Origin: Oceanospirillaceae bacterium
GTDB lineage: Bacteria > Pseudomonadota > Gammaproteobacteria > Pseudomonadales > Balneatricaceae
Assembly: GCA_013215505.1 (NCBI GenBank)
Contig: JABSQZ010000008.1
Coordinates: 141,038-205,037 of the forward strand
Length of the DNA stretch: 64,000 nucleotides
Reading direction: 5' to 3'
Within the stretch, counting starts at the first letter, position 1; every line of letters begins with the position of its first letter. Below the pieces are notes generated by a model. The model was not told the origin of the DNA and did no database searches. It worked only from the letters and a program-made list of their open reading frames with translations. Shown here piece after piece: positions 55,695-64,000 of this stretch. The position numbers were made by a program, and so were the translations under genes.

Positions 55695-58016
55695 CTAGAA
55701 ATACAATACCGTTGGCTCCGGCTGCTCTTCAACTTTACCCAGGCGAATAAAGGTGATTAGTTCATCTTTTGCCATAGCTGTTGCAAATAAGTGCCCCTGA
55801 AAAAAATCGCAACCCCAGTCGCTTAGCTTGGCTTTTTGCAGCGATGTTTCGACACCTTGTGCGACAATGGAAAATGCAAGTTTTTTACCAAAATTCAACA
55901 TGTTATCAATTATCATAGCGGGTTGTTGTTCGATAATTTTTTCTACAAAAGTTCGATCTAATTTTAGCTCGTCTATCGGCAGACTATTCAGCAGCTGCAG
56001 ATTACTAAATCCAGCGCCGAAATTATCCAGTGAGATAGCGATTCCCCTGGCTTTAATTGCCGCCATCAAATTGGCTAGAATACTGATGTTTTCGACGTTT
56101 AAGTGCTCAGTTAGCTCTAAGGTAATCTGCCGGGGATTGAACTGACACTGATCGATGATTTTCATCAGGTCCTGGTAAAAATTCGGGTGGGTAAATTGTT
56201 TTAAAGAAATGTTTAAAGACAATCGAATCGGATTATTCAGTTTCTGCTGTACTCTCTTTATATCAGACATGCTCTGTCTAAGAATAAACAGTCCCAGGTC
56301 GTAAATCAGACCGGTCTCCTCGGCAATACGGATAAATTGCTGGCTATCAATTTCGCCAAGATTGTCATTGCGCCAACGGGTCAGTGCCTCAACCCCGTAT
56401 ACTTCACCGCAGTTATTAATCTGTGGCTGGTAGAGCACGGTAAATTCGCGGTTTTGCAAGGCAGTTTTGATCTGCTGTCTGATTGCATTGCAGCGCTCGT
56501 ACTTGCTGTGAGCAACAGGATTGTAAACACAAAAGCTGTTGCGCCTGGATTTGGCTTCATTCAGCGCCAGCTTGGCACAGGCACGCAGCTGGTCCAGGCT
56601 ATCGGCATCTCTGGGGTATTGGGCAATACCTATATTCAGATCAACGACTATGTTCTGAGCCTCGATCTGGTAGGGTTTTGCCAGCCACTGCAGCAAGTAC
56701 TCTGCCAGTACTTGGAGCCTGTCCGCCTCCAGCACACGGCTGATGATAATAAATTCGTTACCGCTATAGCGGATGATTAACTCGTTATTGGCACAGAGTA
56801 ATTTTAATCTGTTGGCGATCTCAAACAGAGTACTGTCACCAACATGATAGTCAAAATTCTCATTAATGGTTTTGAAGTGATCAAAATCAATAAACAAATA
56901 ACTGAAGCCCGCTGCTCTATTGCTCAGTAAGTCTTTTTCTTTATTACTGAGGTAAATCTTGTTGTAAAGCTGGGTCAGTTGATCGTGGTCGGCCTGGTAG
57001 TGCATCTTCTGTTCAGTGTTGGCGCAGTGAATGGCTAAAGAGCGGAACAAGAAATACAGTAATAAACCAAATATTACTATAAATATCAGGCAGTTGACTA
57101 AGCCATCAAGAGATTGCTGAAAGGCCAGGTTGCCAGGGGTTTGCAATGTCACCCAGAGGTTATATCGGGGTATAAATTGACTAGTGGTAAGCAGGGCATA
57201 ACTGTCATGGGAACTCTGCTGCACATAACTGATCACTTTTTGTGAGTTATTCAGTTGATTAAGCGAAGCGGAGGGACTACTTTTAACAAAGTCCTTTAAA
57301 TCTTTCAACAGCGGCTGTTTAGAGGGTGACTTATACAGCTCTAAATTGCGATTTATCGAGCGTGGAACCAACTGCAAATAATTATCCAGGCTGCGGTATA
57401 GCCATATTTGTCGGTCTCTGTTTTCCATATTTTGCTGCTGTAGAAAATCAAAGACTAAATCTTCTTTTAAGCTGGCATTGATAATCGCCACGGCTGCCCC
57501 GCTGCGGTCGCGGATGATTTTTTTCACTGGAATTATTAACTTCTGCAGTGTGTGATTAAAATAAGTGCGATCCAACAGCATAGCGTCAGTGGATGAATCG
57601 ATGTTATCGGTGATCTTGTCTTCGTAGTTGCCGTTGCTCTCCTCCGAACTCTGCAAATTACTACTGGTGACCAGCAGCCCCCCGTCGAGGTCATATAAAC
57701 TAAACGCGGCAATGCTAGGGTTAAAATCAAGATAATGATCAAAGCTTTGCTGTGCTGTGGCTGCAGAAAAGGGCGCTGGGTCATCTAAGATACTGTGGCC
57801 GATAAGATCTAACAGGTTTTCATATTGGCGAATGGCGGAGTAGCTGGAGTTTGCCAGGAATTGGGTTAAATTTTGTTGCGACGCAGAGATGTTTGTCTGG
57901 GAGTTGCGCCAGTGGCTATAGGCAGTGTAAGCAGTCACTGCAAAAGTGAGAATTATAATGAGAAAATAAAGTGACCAAATGTTTTTATTGTTATATTTCA
58001 TTCCATGAAATCCCAT
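55695..58016 (-). CDS. Membrane GGDEF-EAL protein with degenerate active sites
   Basis: 773 residues. TM1 about 15-35, a periplasmic dCache-like sensor (about 40-300), TM2 about 305-325, then GGDEF (about 340-500) and EAL (about 520-760). The GGDEF motif reads SGNEF (418-422), so cyclase activity is doubtful. In EAL the first Glu E543 is kept, but DDFG became D664-N665-F-G and the catalytic Glu of AEG became Gln (VAQGVET, Q720). I infer a receptor or scaffold that binds c-di-GMP or GTP rather than an enzyme. ATG 58016 with AGG upstream; it stands alone. Confidence 0.88.
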   Translation of the reverse strand: MGFHGMKYNNKNIWSLYFLIIILTFAVTAYTAYSHWRNSQTNISASQQNLTQFLANSSYSAIRQYENLLDLIGHSILDDPAPFSAATAQQSFDHYLDFNPSIAAFSLYDLDGGLLVTSSNLQSSEESNGNYEDKITDNIDSSTDAMLLDRTYFNHTLQKLIIPVKKIIRDRSGAAVAIINASLKEDLVFDFLQQQNMENRDRQIWLYRSLDNYLQLVPRSINRNLELYKSPSKQPLLKDLKDFVKSSPSASLNQLNNSQKVISYVQQSSHDSYALLTTSQFIPRYNLWVTLQTPGNLAFQQSLDGLVNCLIFIVIFGLLLYFLFRSLAIHCANTEQKMHYQADHDQLTQLYNKIYLSNKEKDLLSNRAAGFSYLFIDFDHFKTINENFDYHVGDSTLFEIANRLKLLCANNELIIRYSGNEFIIISRVLEADRLQVLAEYLLQWLAKPYQIEAQNIVVDLNIGIAQYPRDADSLDQLRACAKLALNEAKSRRNSFCVYNPVAHSKYERCNAIRQQIKTALQNREFTVLYQPQINNCGEVYGVEALTRWRNDNLGEIDSQQFIRIAEETGLIYDLGLFILRQSMSDIKRVQQKLNNPIRLSLNISLKQFTHPNFYQDLMKIIDQCQFNPRQITLELTEHLNVENISILANLMAAIKARGIAISLDNFGAGFSNLQLLNSLPIDELKLDRTFVEKIIEQQPAMIIDNMLNFGKKLAFSIVAQGVETSLQKAKLSDWGCDFFQGHLFATAMAKDELITFIRLGKVEEQPEPTVLYF

Positions 58017-58216
58017 TTACAACCTAAATAGCATGCATGTTTCCAAAATATCGAAAGGCACTATAGCATGCTTAGACTGATCCTGAACTGATTATATTTT
58101 ATACAAAAAATAGTTTAACTGCGGGGTAATAAATTGTTATGAAAAGGTAACAATAACGCCTAAATCAGGGCGCTATTGTCTGCGTCCAGACAAATACCGC
58201 TGCATTTAACGCAGCA

Positions 58217-58957
58217 TTAAAGTAACTCCCAGAGGGTGTTAAAAATAATCTGCTGGGCGGCGGCCACTTCTTTGGCCTCGATCACTACCGCCGTGGGATA
58301 GTCATTGGAGGCCAGAGAAATAATGGCCACTTTAGGCGGGTAGATAGCGATATATGCAGCGTCAACTCTACCTGCCGTTTTTAGCCACTTGCGTTGGGAC
58401 AGCTGCGCATCTTCACCGCCATCACCTATGGCTATTACTCTTACCTGAATGCCTTTTTTGATCCGCAAGTTAGTGTAATTGGGGAAAGGGCGATACAAAT
58501 GTGAGCGAATAGGTTTAGAAGAAAACACCGCGTAATCTTTATTGGCTGAGTGTTGTACGGTGCTAAGTATGTCGCGAAGTACAAACTCAATCCCCTCGTC
58601 GCCTTCGTAAAACTGAACTTGAGTACTGGAAAAGTCCGGTTTTAAGTGTTGCAGATCGGGTATTACACTGCTTTTTAACTGGCTGATGGCTGATTCTAAA
58701 TCGCTCTGTTGCTTTTCCGCCAGTTGCAATAAAACTTCAGGGTCACGGGGGGCAAATAGTTTGCGCTTGCCCCTGGGTAAGTAATTGACCACTCCCTTGT
58801 GCAGCAAACTTTTCAGGCACTCGTGGGTGGTGCCGCGGTTGATCGCAGATTTCTCAGCTATAGTTCTTATAGGGCTGGGACCTAAAGACAGTAGCGCCTG
58901 ATAGATTATCGCCTCTTTTAGGCTGAGCCCAAGTTTTTCCAGAGTTTTATTATGCAT
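58217..58957 (-). CDS. TrmB-family transcriptional regulator
   Basis: 246 residues. N-terminal winged-helix HTH (LSLKEAIIYQALLSLGPSPIRTIAEKSAINRGTTHECLKSLLHKGVV) typical of TrmB, then a coiled linker (about 80-100) and a C-terminal ligand-binding part (about 110-246). TrmB proteins are sugar-responsive regulators in archaea; bacterial members are less studied. Divergent from glmU with a 118-bp gap, so it may regulate amino-sugar or cell-wall precursor genes. Inverted repeat at 58959-58979 abuts its start. Confidence 0.8.
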   Translation of the reverse strand: MHNKTLEKLGLSLKEAIIYQALLSLGPSPIRTIAEKSAINRGTTHECLKSLLHKGVVNYLPRGKRKLFAPRDPEVLLQLAEKQQSDLESAISQLKSSVIPDLQHLKPDFSSTQVQFYEGDEGIEFVLRDILSTVQHSANKDYAVFSSKPIRSHLYRPFPNYTNLRIKKGIQVRVIAIGDGGEDAQLSQRKWLKTAGRVDAAYIAIYPPKVAIISLASNDYPTAVVIEAKEVAAAQQIIFNTLWELL

Positions 58958-58958
58958 T

Positions 58959-58979
58959 TTGTCAATTTTTTCCTGACAA
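58959..58979. promoter_or_regulatory. Operator-like inverted repeat, trmB-like/glmU
   Basis: TTGTCA-(9 nt)-TGACAA directly before the regulator's start codon, in the divergent gap with glmU. Suggests autoregulation and possible control of glmU. Confidence 0.5.
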
Positions 58980-59075
58980 TTGGTATTGTTAATTATTATT
59001 ATTGCTTTAAATTAGTTGTTATTGAAAGCTATTTATTAAAAAGATTGGAAAAGACACTAAGGGATTTAAGTATAT

Positions 59076-60449
59076 ATGAACATAGACATCATTATTTTAG
59101 CTGCAGGGCAAGGATCTAGAATGCGTTCGGCACTGCCGAAAGTACTGCATAGAATTGGTGGGAAATTCATGCTGCAGCATGTCATTGATCATGCAAATGA
59201 ATTAGAAAATAGCAGTAATATAATGACAACTCATGTGGTAGTCGGCCACCAGGCGCAATTAGTTGAAGCATCTTTGGCTGGGCAAAACATAATTTTTGCC
59301 CAGCAAGATGAGCAGTTGGGGACTGGACATGCGGTGGCTCAAGCGGTTAACAACATCAGCAGCGACGGTATTAGCTTAATTTTATACGGCGATGTGCCTT
59401 TGACCCAAACTGCGACCATGCAAGAATTAATCGATATCGGTAAAAATGAGCAGCTGGGTCTCTTGACTGTTGATCTGGCCGACCCGAGCGGCTACGGCCG
59501 CATAATCCGCAATGTCGGTGGGCAAGTGACTGCCATAGTAGAACAAAAAGATGCCAGTCCTGCTCAGCTCAACGTCGGCGAAATAAATACTGGCATCATG
59601 GCGGTACCCAATAAATTTTTACGTAAGTGGATAGCGCAATTAGGCAACGATAACGCTCAGGGCGAGTACTATCTCACCGATATTATAGCCATGGCAGCTG
59701 CGGATAAAGTCGCGATAGTGACCCGCTCGCCAGTGGCGGAGCAGGAAGTACAAGGAGTAAACGACAAAGTACAATTGGCATTGCTAGAGCGTTTCTACCA
59801 GTTGCAGCGAGCCAATGCACTAATGTTAGCGGGAGCCACTTTAACTGACCCGAATCGCATCGATATAAGAGGGTCGGTAACCATCAAAGGCGAAGTGTTG
59901 ATAGAGGCTAACGTTTTGTTCGAGGGAGCCGTAGTTCTGGGAGCCGGTGTGCAGATCGCCGCCAACTGCATTATCAAAGACGCTGTTATCGGCGCCGACA
60001 GCATTATCAAAGCAAATTCTATGATAGAGCAAAGTGTCGTTGGCAGCGCTTGTGAAGTGGGCCCTTTTGCGCGCTTGCGTCCCGGTACTGAACTGGCTGA
60101 TAAAGCCAAAGTGGGTAATTTTGTAGAGACCAAGAAAGCCATCATAGGTGAGGGTTCTAAGGTGAGTCACCTCACTTACCTGGGGGATGCGCGCATTGGC
60201 AGTGGAGTTAACGTCGGAGCTGGCACCATCACTTGCAACTACGACGGGGTCAATAAATTCACTACCGAAATCGGCGATGGCGCCTTTATTGGCTCTAACG
60301 CTTCGCTGGTTGCACCGCTGAAGATAGGTGCCGGTGCCACGGTCGGAGCGGGATCTACCATCACTAAAGATGTGCCAGCACAGCAGCTGACAGTCGCGCG
60401 TGCTAAACAAGTGCATTTGAAAAACTGGCAGCGTCCGGTAAAAAAATAA
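59076..60449 (+). CDS. glmU: Bifunctional UDP-GlcNAc pyrophosphorylase / GlcN-1-P acetyltransferase
   Basis: 457 residues. N-terminal uridylyltransferase with LAAGQGSRMRSALPKVLHRIGG, then left-handed beta-helix of hexapeptide repeats (about 250-450), with acetyl-CoA site residues. Makes UDP-GlcNAc for peptidoglycan and LPS. ATG 59076 with AAG-type weak ribosome-binding site. Followed by glmS after 77 bp, the usual atpC-glmU-glmS order here interrupted by two genes. Confidence 0.97.
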   Translation: MNIDIIILAAGQGSRMRSALPKVLHRIGGKFMLQHVIDHANELENSSNIMTTHVVVGHQAQLVEASLAGQNIIFAQQDEQLGTGHAVAQAVNNISSDGISLILYGDVPLTQTATMQELIDIGKNEQLGLLTVDLADPSGYGRIIRNVGGQVTAIVEQKDASPAQLNVGEINTGIMAVPNKFLRKWIAQLGNDNAQGEYYLTDIIAMAAADKVAIVTRSPVAEQEVQGVNDKVQLALLERFYQLQRANALMLAGATLTDPNRIDIRGSVTIKGEVLIEANVLFEGAVVLGAGVQIAANCIIKDAVIGADSIIKANSMIEQSVVGSACEVGPFARLRPGTELADKAKVGNFVETKKAIIGEGSKVSHLTYLGDARIGSGVNVGAGTITCNYDGVNKFTTEIGDGAFIGSNASLVAPLKIGAGATVGAGSTITKDVPAQQLTVARAKQVHLKNWQRPVKK

Positions 60450-60483
60450 AAATCTAACATTGGTTCATTTAAATTGTACATGT

Positions 60484-60504
60484 GCGGCAGACTTTCTCTG
60501 TCGC
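60484..60504 (+). other. Hairpin in glmU-glmS gap
   Basis: GCGGCAGA (60484-60491), loop CTTTC, TCTGTCGC (60497-60504): an 8-bp stem with one G-U pair, 23 nt before the glmS start. It lacks a T-run; it may be a processing or sRNA-related structure. Confidence 0.4.
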
Positions 60505-60526
60505 CCATCTTGATTAGGGAAGAGTT

Positions 60527-62350
60527 ATGTGTGGAATAGTAGGAGCGACAACCGAGCGCTCAGTAGCACAGATATTAATAGAGGGACTGAAACGTTTAGA
60601 ATACCGCGGCTACGATTCAGCGGGGATGGCGATTTGGGATGGTGATGAGCTGCACCGGTTGCGCCGTGAAGGTAAAGTGCAGATGTTAGCGAACGCTCAG
60701 CAGAGCAGTCCTCTGTCTGGAAATAGCGGTATTGCCCACACTCGCTGGGCAACCCATGGGGTGCCTGCAGAGCGCAATGCACACCCGCATATGTCCCGGG
60801 GGCGGATTGCCGTCGTACACAATGGCATCATCGAAAATTTCGAGTCACTGCGCGCCAGCCTGATCGAAGACGGCTATCAATTTGAGTCGGAAACTGACTC
60901 TGAAGTGATTGCTCACTTATTAGACAGGGCAGTGCACAGCGGCATTAGCTTATTGGCGGCTGTGCAGCAGTGTACTGCGATGATGAAGGGAGCTTTCGCC
61001 CTGGGAATTATGCTCAAAGAGTACCCGGGACAGTTAATTGCCGCCCGTAAAGGCAGTCCGTTAGTGATAGGTGTGGGCATTGGCGAAAACTTTATCGCCT
61101 CAGATCAGCTGGCACTGTTACCGGTGACTGACAGGTTTATGTTTCTGGAAGAGGGAGACATTGCCTTTGTTGATCGCAACAACGTCGATATATGGGACTT
61201 GGAGGGCAACAGCGTCGAGCGCAGTATTAATAAGTATGAACACAGCATAAGTGCTATCGACAAAGCAGGTTATAAGCATTATATGCTCAAGGAAATATAC
61301 GAGCAGCCCAGCGTGACTGAAGCGGCATATAGACAGCGGATTAAGGATGGGTTAGTGGATGCTAACTGTTTTGGTGCCAAGTCAACTGCCATATTTGATC
61401 AAGTGAAACAGATTCAAATCATTGCCTGCGGTACTAGTTACCATGCCGGGATGATCGCTAAATACTGGATGGAATCAATCGCCGGTATTCCCACTCATGT
61501 CGAAGTGGCCAGCGAATATCGCTACCGCAAAGTGGTGATTGGTGAGGGTACACTGTTTATTTCTATCTCTCAGTCCGGAGAGACAGCAGATACTCTGGCG
61601 GCACTGCGAGATGTAAAAGAGCAGATTTTGGCCAGCCTCTCGATCTGTAATGTGCCGGGCAGCTCTTTGGTGCGCGAGTCGGATATTTACCTGATGACCA
61701 ATGCGGGGCCGGAAATAGGTGTGGCCTCCACTAAAGCGTTTACTACTCAGCTGGTGGCACTGCTGCTAACAACTTTAGTTATCGGCCGTAAATTTACCTT
61801 GAGCGAGGCGCTAGAGCGTAAAATTGTCAGTCAGTTGCAGTTGCTTCCGGGCATTATTGCTCAGGCGCTGCAAATGAATGCCGATATCGAGAAGATGTCT
61901 GCCTACTTCGCCGAGAAGAATCACGCGCTGTTTCTCGGTCGTGGCACGCTCTACCCGATCGCCATGGAAGGGGCATTGAAACTCAAAGAGATCTCTTACA
62001 TTCACGCTGAAGCCTATCCTGCCGGGGAGCTCAAGCACGGGCCGCTGGCACTGGTGGATAAAGATATGCCAGTAGTGACTGTGGCACCGGATAACAAGAT
62101 GCTGGAGAAACTGAAAGCTAATTTACAGGAAGTGCGGGCGCGCGGTGGGGAGTTGTTTATCTTCTGCGGCAGCGATACGATTGCCACTGACAATGGTTAC
62201 CATGTGTTGCGGATGCCGTCGATGCCGGAGATTCTGGAGCCTATTGTGTATACCATTCCGATGCAGTTGTTTTCTTATCATGTGGCGGTATTAAAGGGCA
62301 CTGATGTGGATCAACCGAGGAATTTGGCGAAATCAGTGACTGTTGAGTAG
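60527..62350 (+). CDS. glmS: Glutamine-fructose-6-phosphate aminotransferase
   Basis: 607 residues. N-terminal Cys2 nucleophile (MCGIVGA) of the glutaminase domain; C-terminal two SIS domains (IACGTSYHAGMIAKYW, SQSGETADTLAAL) and the C-terminal DQPRNLAKSVTVE. Makes glucosamine-6-P from fructose-6-P and glutamine, feeding GlmM and GlmU. ATG 60527 preceded by GGGAAGAG. Confidence 0.98.
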   Translation: MCGIVGATTERSVAQILIEGLKRLEYRGYDSAGMAIWDGDELHRLRREGKVQMLANAQQSSPLSGNSGIAHTRWATHGVPAERNAHPHMSRGRIAVVHNGIIENFESLRASLIEDGYQFESETDSEVIAHLLDRAVHSGISLLAAVQQCTAMMKGAFALGIMLKEYPGQLIAARKGSPLVIGVGIGENFIASDQLALLPVTDRFMFLEEGDIAFVDRNNVDIWDLEGNSVERSINKYEHSISAIDKAGYKHYMLKEIYEQPSVTEAAYRQRIKDGLVDANCFGAKSTAIFDQVKQIQIIACGTSYHAGMIAKYWMESIAGIPTHVEVASEYRYRKVVIGEGTLFISISQSGETADTLAALRDVKEQILASLSICNVPGSSLVRESDIYLMTNAGPEIGVASTKAFTTQLVALLLTTLVIGRKFTLSEALERKIVSQLQLLPGIIAQALQMNADIEKMSAYFAEKNHALFLGRGTLYPIAMEGALKLKEISYIHAEAYPAGELKHGPLALVDKDMPVVTVAPDNKMLEKLKANLQEVRARGGELFIFCGSDTIATDNGYHVLRMPSMPEILEPIVYTIPMQLFSYHVAVLKGTDVDQPRNLAKSVTVE

Positions 62351-62366
62351 CGGTTTTTTTTAATGG

Positions 62367-62394
62367 AAGGGGATGCATTTGGCATCCCTTTTTT
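62367..62394 (+). terminator. glmS terminator
   Basis: GGGATGC (62370-62376), loop ATTTG, GCATCCC (62382-62388), then a T-run. Rho-independent terminator 19 bp after glmS. Confidence 0.88.
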
Positions 62395-62479
62395 GTGGCT
62401 GGTTAGTGGGGGTTGTTTATTTAAATTCAAAAGACTTTTACTGATTTCTTTTTTAAGGTTGAAAATCAAAATAATTTCG

Positions 62480-62800
62480 CCGTTGGCGAGTTACTTTCTC
62501 TTTACGTGCATAAAGAGAAAGATAACCAAAGAGAAAGTGCACCCAATATTACCGAAAGCTCCCTCCGCTATTGATTAAATTGCCGGCCGCTCACAGAGAC
62601 ATCCATGTCTCGCACGCTCTGCGCGACATCCTGTCGCTCCGCTTCGTCAATTTAACCAATAGCTCCGGCGGGAATAGATGGGGCGGTAGCTCCGTTGTTA
62701 AAGCGCAGCTTTTGGAGCTACCGCTAAATGCGCTTGCGCCTTCTCCATTCTTTTCTCCGTTTTTGAAGCGGAGCATTTAGTGTTTCTTGATTGCTTAAAG
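62480..62800. repeat. Dispersed palindromic repeat region after glmS
   Basis: About 320 bp dense in inverted repeats: CTTTCTCTTTA / TAAAGAGAAAG (62494-62521); TATTGATTAAATTG / CAATTTAACCAATA (about 62569-62661, one mismatch); GAGACAT / ATGTCTC (62596-62611); GCGACA / TGTCGC (62623-62637); CTCCGCTTC / GAAGCGGAG (about 62638 / 62765); CTAAATGC / GCATTTAG. The tandem AAAGAGAAAG motif resembles a dispersed intergenic repeat common in gammaproteobacteria. Small ORFs inside it are not genes. Confidence 0.6.
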
Positions 62801-62834
62801 GCTTAAATGTTGGGTGACTAGTGCAACCGAACTA

Positions 62835-63728
62835 TCAGGCCAGAACTAACTCATCGAGCAAGTTCGCAAGTTGCTGGCGGTCTTCTCCTGCTAATGATTT
62901 GAGCGGCAGTGGCAGGCTAGTGTGTTCTGTTAAGCCCAGTAATTCTGCGGCAGTTGCTATTACGCGGATGCTGCCGTTGTGTTGGCTGAACTGGTCCCAG
63001 ATCGGCTGCAGGCGGTTGGACAGGCGGGTTGCCTCTTGGGCATTGCCCGCTTGTGCGGCGCGGGTGATGGCCAGAATGGTGTTGGGGAACAGGCCGCCGA
63101 TTACTGAGTACCATAAATCGCATCCGGCATTTAGTCCGGTGGCCCCGAAGGCATCGCCGCTGACACCTATGCTGACTTTTGCCGGGATCATGGCGCGCAG
63201 GCGCTGAACGCGAGCCTTGGCGGCATCCGGGTCGGTCGGCACTCCTGGAATCTTGATTGACTGCACTTTATCGAGTGCGGCGATACGGGCATGTAGCTCA
63301 TCAGTGAACGCAAAATGTGTGGTGCCGGGGTTATCGTAGACACACAGCGGCACCGACAGAGAGCTGTTCACCGCTTCATAGAGGCCAAACACCTCATCGG
63401 CAGATAGCTTTTGGTAGGACATGGGGGCCAATAATACGGCACTGGCGCCGGCATTTTGTGCAGCTTCGGCCAGAGTCAGTACGTCGCGGCTACGCAGTGC
63501 GCTGATGCCGATAATCACCGGAATGTCCTGGGCGTGTTGTACTGCCAGTTGGCTGATGCGTATCCGCTCGGCCAGTGTCAGGTAGGCATAGTTGCCGGTG
63601 GAACCTAAGGCGCCGATCGAGTCGACAGCGGAAGCGACAAGACGTTCTAACAGTTTTATAAACGCCGATTCGTCTACGCCGTTCTCGTTCATGGGGGTTA
63701 GGGGAAATGCGCTGAGTCCTGAAAACAT
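62835..63728 (-). CDS. DapA-superfamily (dihydrodipicolinate synthase-like) aldolase/lyase
   Basis: 297 residues from ATG 63728 (GGAG 8 nt upstream; an in-frame upstream extension to 63815 would read into the regulatory gap). TIM-barrel with substrate Lys in SIKIPG and Tyr in CVYDNPGTT; GALGSTGNYAYLT near the start and GVSGD. These Schiff-base enzymes include dihydrodipicolinate synthase, sialate lyase and sugar-acid dehydratases; the exact substrate is not clear. It is divergent from a GntR-type regulator gene that probably controls it. Confidence 0.8.
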   Translation of the reverse strand: MFSGLSAFPLTPMNENGVDESAFIKLLERLVASAVDSIGALGSTGNYAYLTLAERIRISQLAVQHAQDIPVIIGISALRSRDVLTLAEAAQNAGASAVLLAPMSYQKLSADEVFGLYEAVNSSLSVPLCVYDNPGTTHFAFTDELHARIAALDKVQSIKIPGVPTDPDAAKARVQRLRAMIPAKVSIGVSGDAFGATGLNAGCDLWYSVIGGLFPNTILAITRAAQAGNAQEATRLSNRLQPIWDQFSQHNGSIRVIATAAELLGLTEHTSLPLPLKSLAGEDRQQLANLLDELVLA

Positions 63729-63792
63729 CTTGATACTCCTTATGTCAGTTGAGCTTAGAAAACAGCTATTTTGCTGTAACTGCAATGATGTT

Positions 63793-63824
63793 AACATTGT
63801 CACAGACAAAAACAAACATTGTCA
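63793..63824. promoter_or_regulatory. Direct-repeat operator, DapA-like/GntR gap
   Basis: Two AACATTGTCA copies at 63793-63802 and 63815-63824, 22 bp apart (two helical turns), between divergent DapA-like and GntR genes. Likely binding site of that regulator. Confidence 0.55.
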
Positions 63825-63834
63825 TAGGACAAAA

Positions 63835-64000
63835 ATGAAAATCATTGGAAAGACCTCAGTTGAAATTTCAGATTGCATCCGCGAAGGGGTGCAAAGTGGT
63901 CAGTTATTGGCCGGTGATTCACTACCGCCGGTTCGCGAGCTGGCAGAGTATCTGGGGGTGAATCGCAATACCGTCGCGGCAGCTTATCAGCGGTTGGCGA
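63835..64000 (+). CDS. GntR-family regulator (partial, cut by window end)
   Basis: 55 codons visible. N-terminus MKIIGKTSVEISDCIREGV followed by the GntR winged-helix pattern SGQLLAGDSLPPVRELAEYLGVNRNTVAAAYQRLA. AGGA lies 6 nt before ATG. Divergent from the DapA-like gene; whether it is a plain GntR or a MocR-type fusion with an aminotransferase domain lies beyond the window. Confidence 0.85.
   Translation, partial: MKIIGKTSVEISDCIREGVQSGQLLAGDSLPPVRELAEYLGVNRNTVAAAYQRLA

Noticed and set aside
62571-62780. Short ORFs on both strands in the repeat region
   Set aside because: They lie within palindromic repeats and have no recognisable protein features.

Overview
This window is the replication-origin region of a gammaproteobacterial chromosome. 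The gene set and order are characteristic: dnaA-dnaN-recF-gyrB on the minus strand, rpmH-rnpA-yidC-mnmE diverging from it, and then, after an insertion, mnmG-rsmG-parA-parB-atpIBEFHAGDC-glmU-glmS on the plus strand. The signal peptides, TonB-free periplasmic binding proteins and Fur-box-like sites fit a Gram-negative, probably marine or aquatic, relative of Pseudomonas/Cellvibrionales-type bacteria. That placement is inference from gene content; no 16S gene is present.

Layout. 0.4-4.7 kb: a cytosolic PAS-GGDEF-EAL c-di-GMP enzyme and a large MscS-type channel. 4.8-11.2 kb: gyrB, recF, dnaN, dnaA (minus). 11.7-16.7 kb: rpmH, rnpA, yidC, a lone periplasmic binding protein (minus), and mnmE. yidD, which usually lies between rnpA and yidC, is absent. 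16.9-42.7 kb: about 27 kb of accessory genes between mnmE and mnmG. This accessory block holds (i) a fatty-acid-hydroxylase-like membrane enzyme; (ii) a two-component system (GltR/GltS-like) followed by a complete GtsABCD-like glucose ABC transporter; (iii) two tandem paralogous solute-binding proteins and small unknowns; (iv) a minus-strand purine scavenging block: BMP-type nucleoside ABC transporter, 8-oxoguanine deaminase-like amidohydrolase, Gpt, a 2OG-Fe(II) oxygenase and an adenine deaminase-like enzyme; (v) an iron-linked FagA-like/FumC pair with an unusual hexamer-repeat promoter; (vi) a TauE/SafE permease, a predicted Fur-controlled 33-residue membrane peptide and an orphan BatD-like protein.

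42.7-43.6 kb is the best oriC candidate: a 928-bp AT-rich gap with at least eight DnaA boxes, two AT-rich tracts and no GATC site, directly upstream of mnmG. Downstream, the chromosome-partition (parAB) and F1Fo ATP synthase (atp) genes are co-oriented with rightward replication. 55.7-58.0 kb holds a membrane GGDEF-EAL protein with catalytic residues missing in both domains. A TrmB-family regulator diverges from glmU-glmS (UDP-GlcNAc synthesis). The window ends with a dispersed palindromic repeat region, a DapA-superfamily aldolase and the start of a divergent GntR-type regulator.

The most noteworthy signals are the (CTTGAC)8 array that runs into a near-consensus promoter overlapping a Fur-like palindrome, the Fur-box-preceded micropeptide, the GATC-free origin, a DnaA-box pair forming the mnmG terminator stem, the purine block, and the degenerate c-di-GMP protein.
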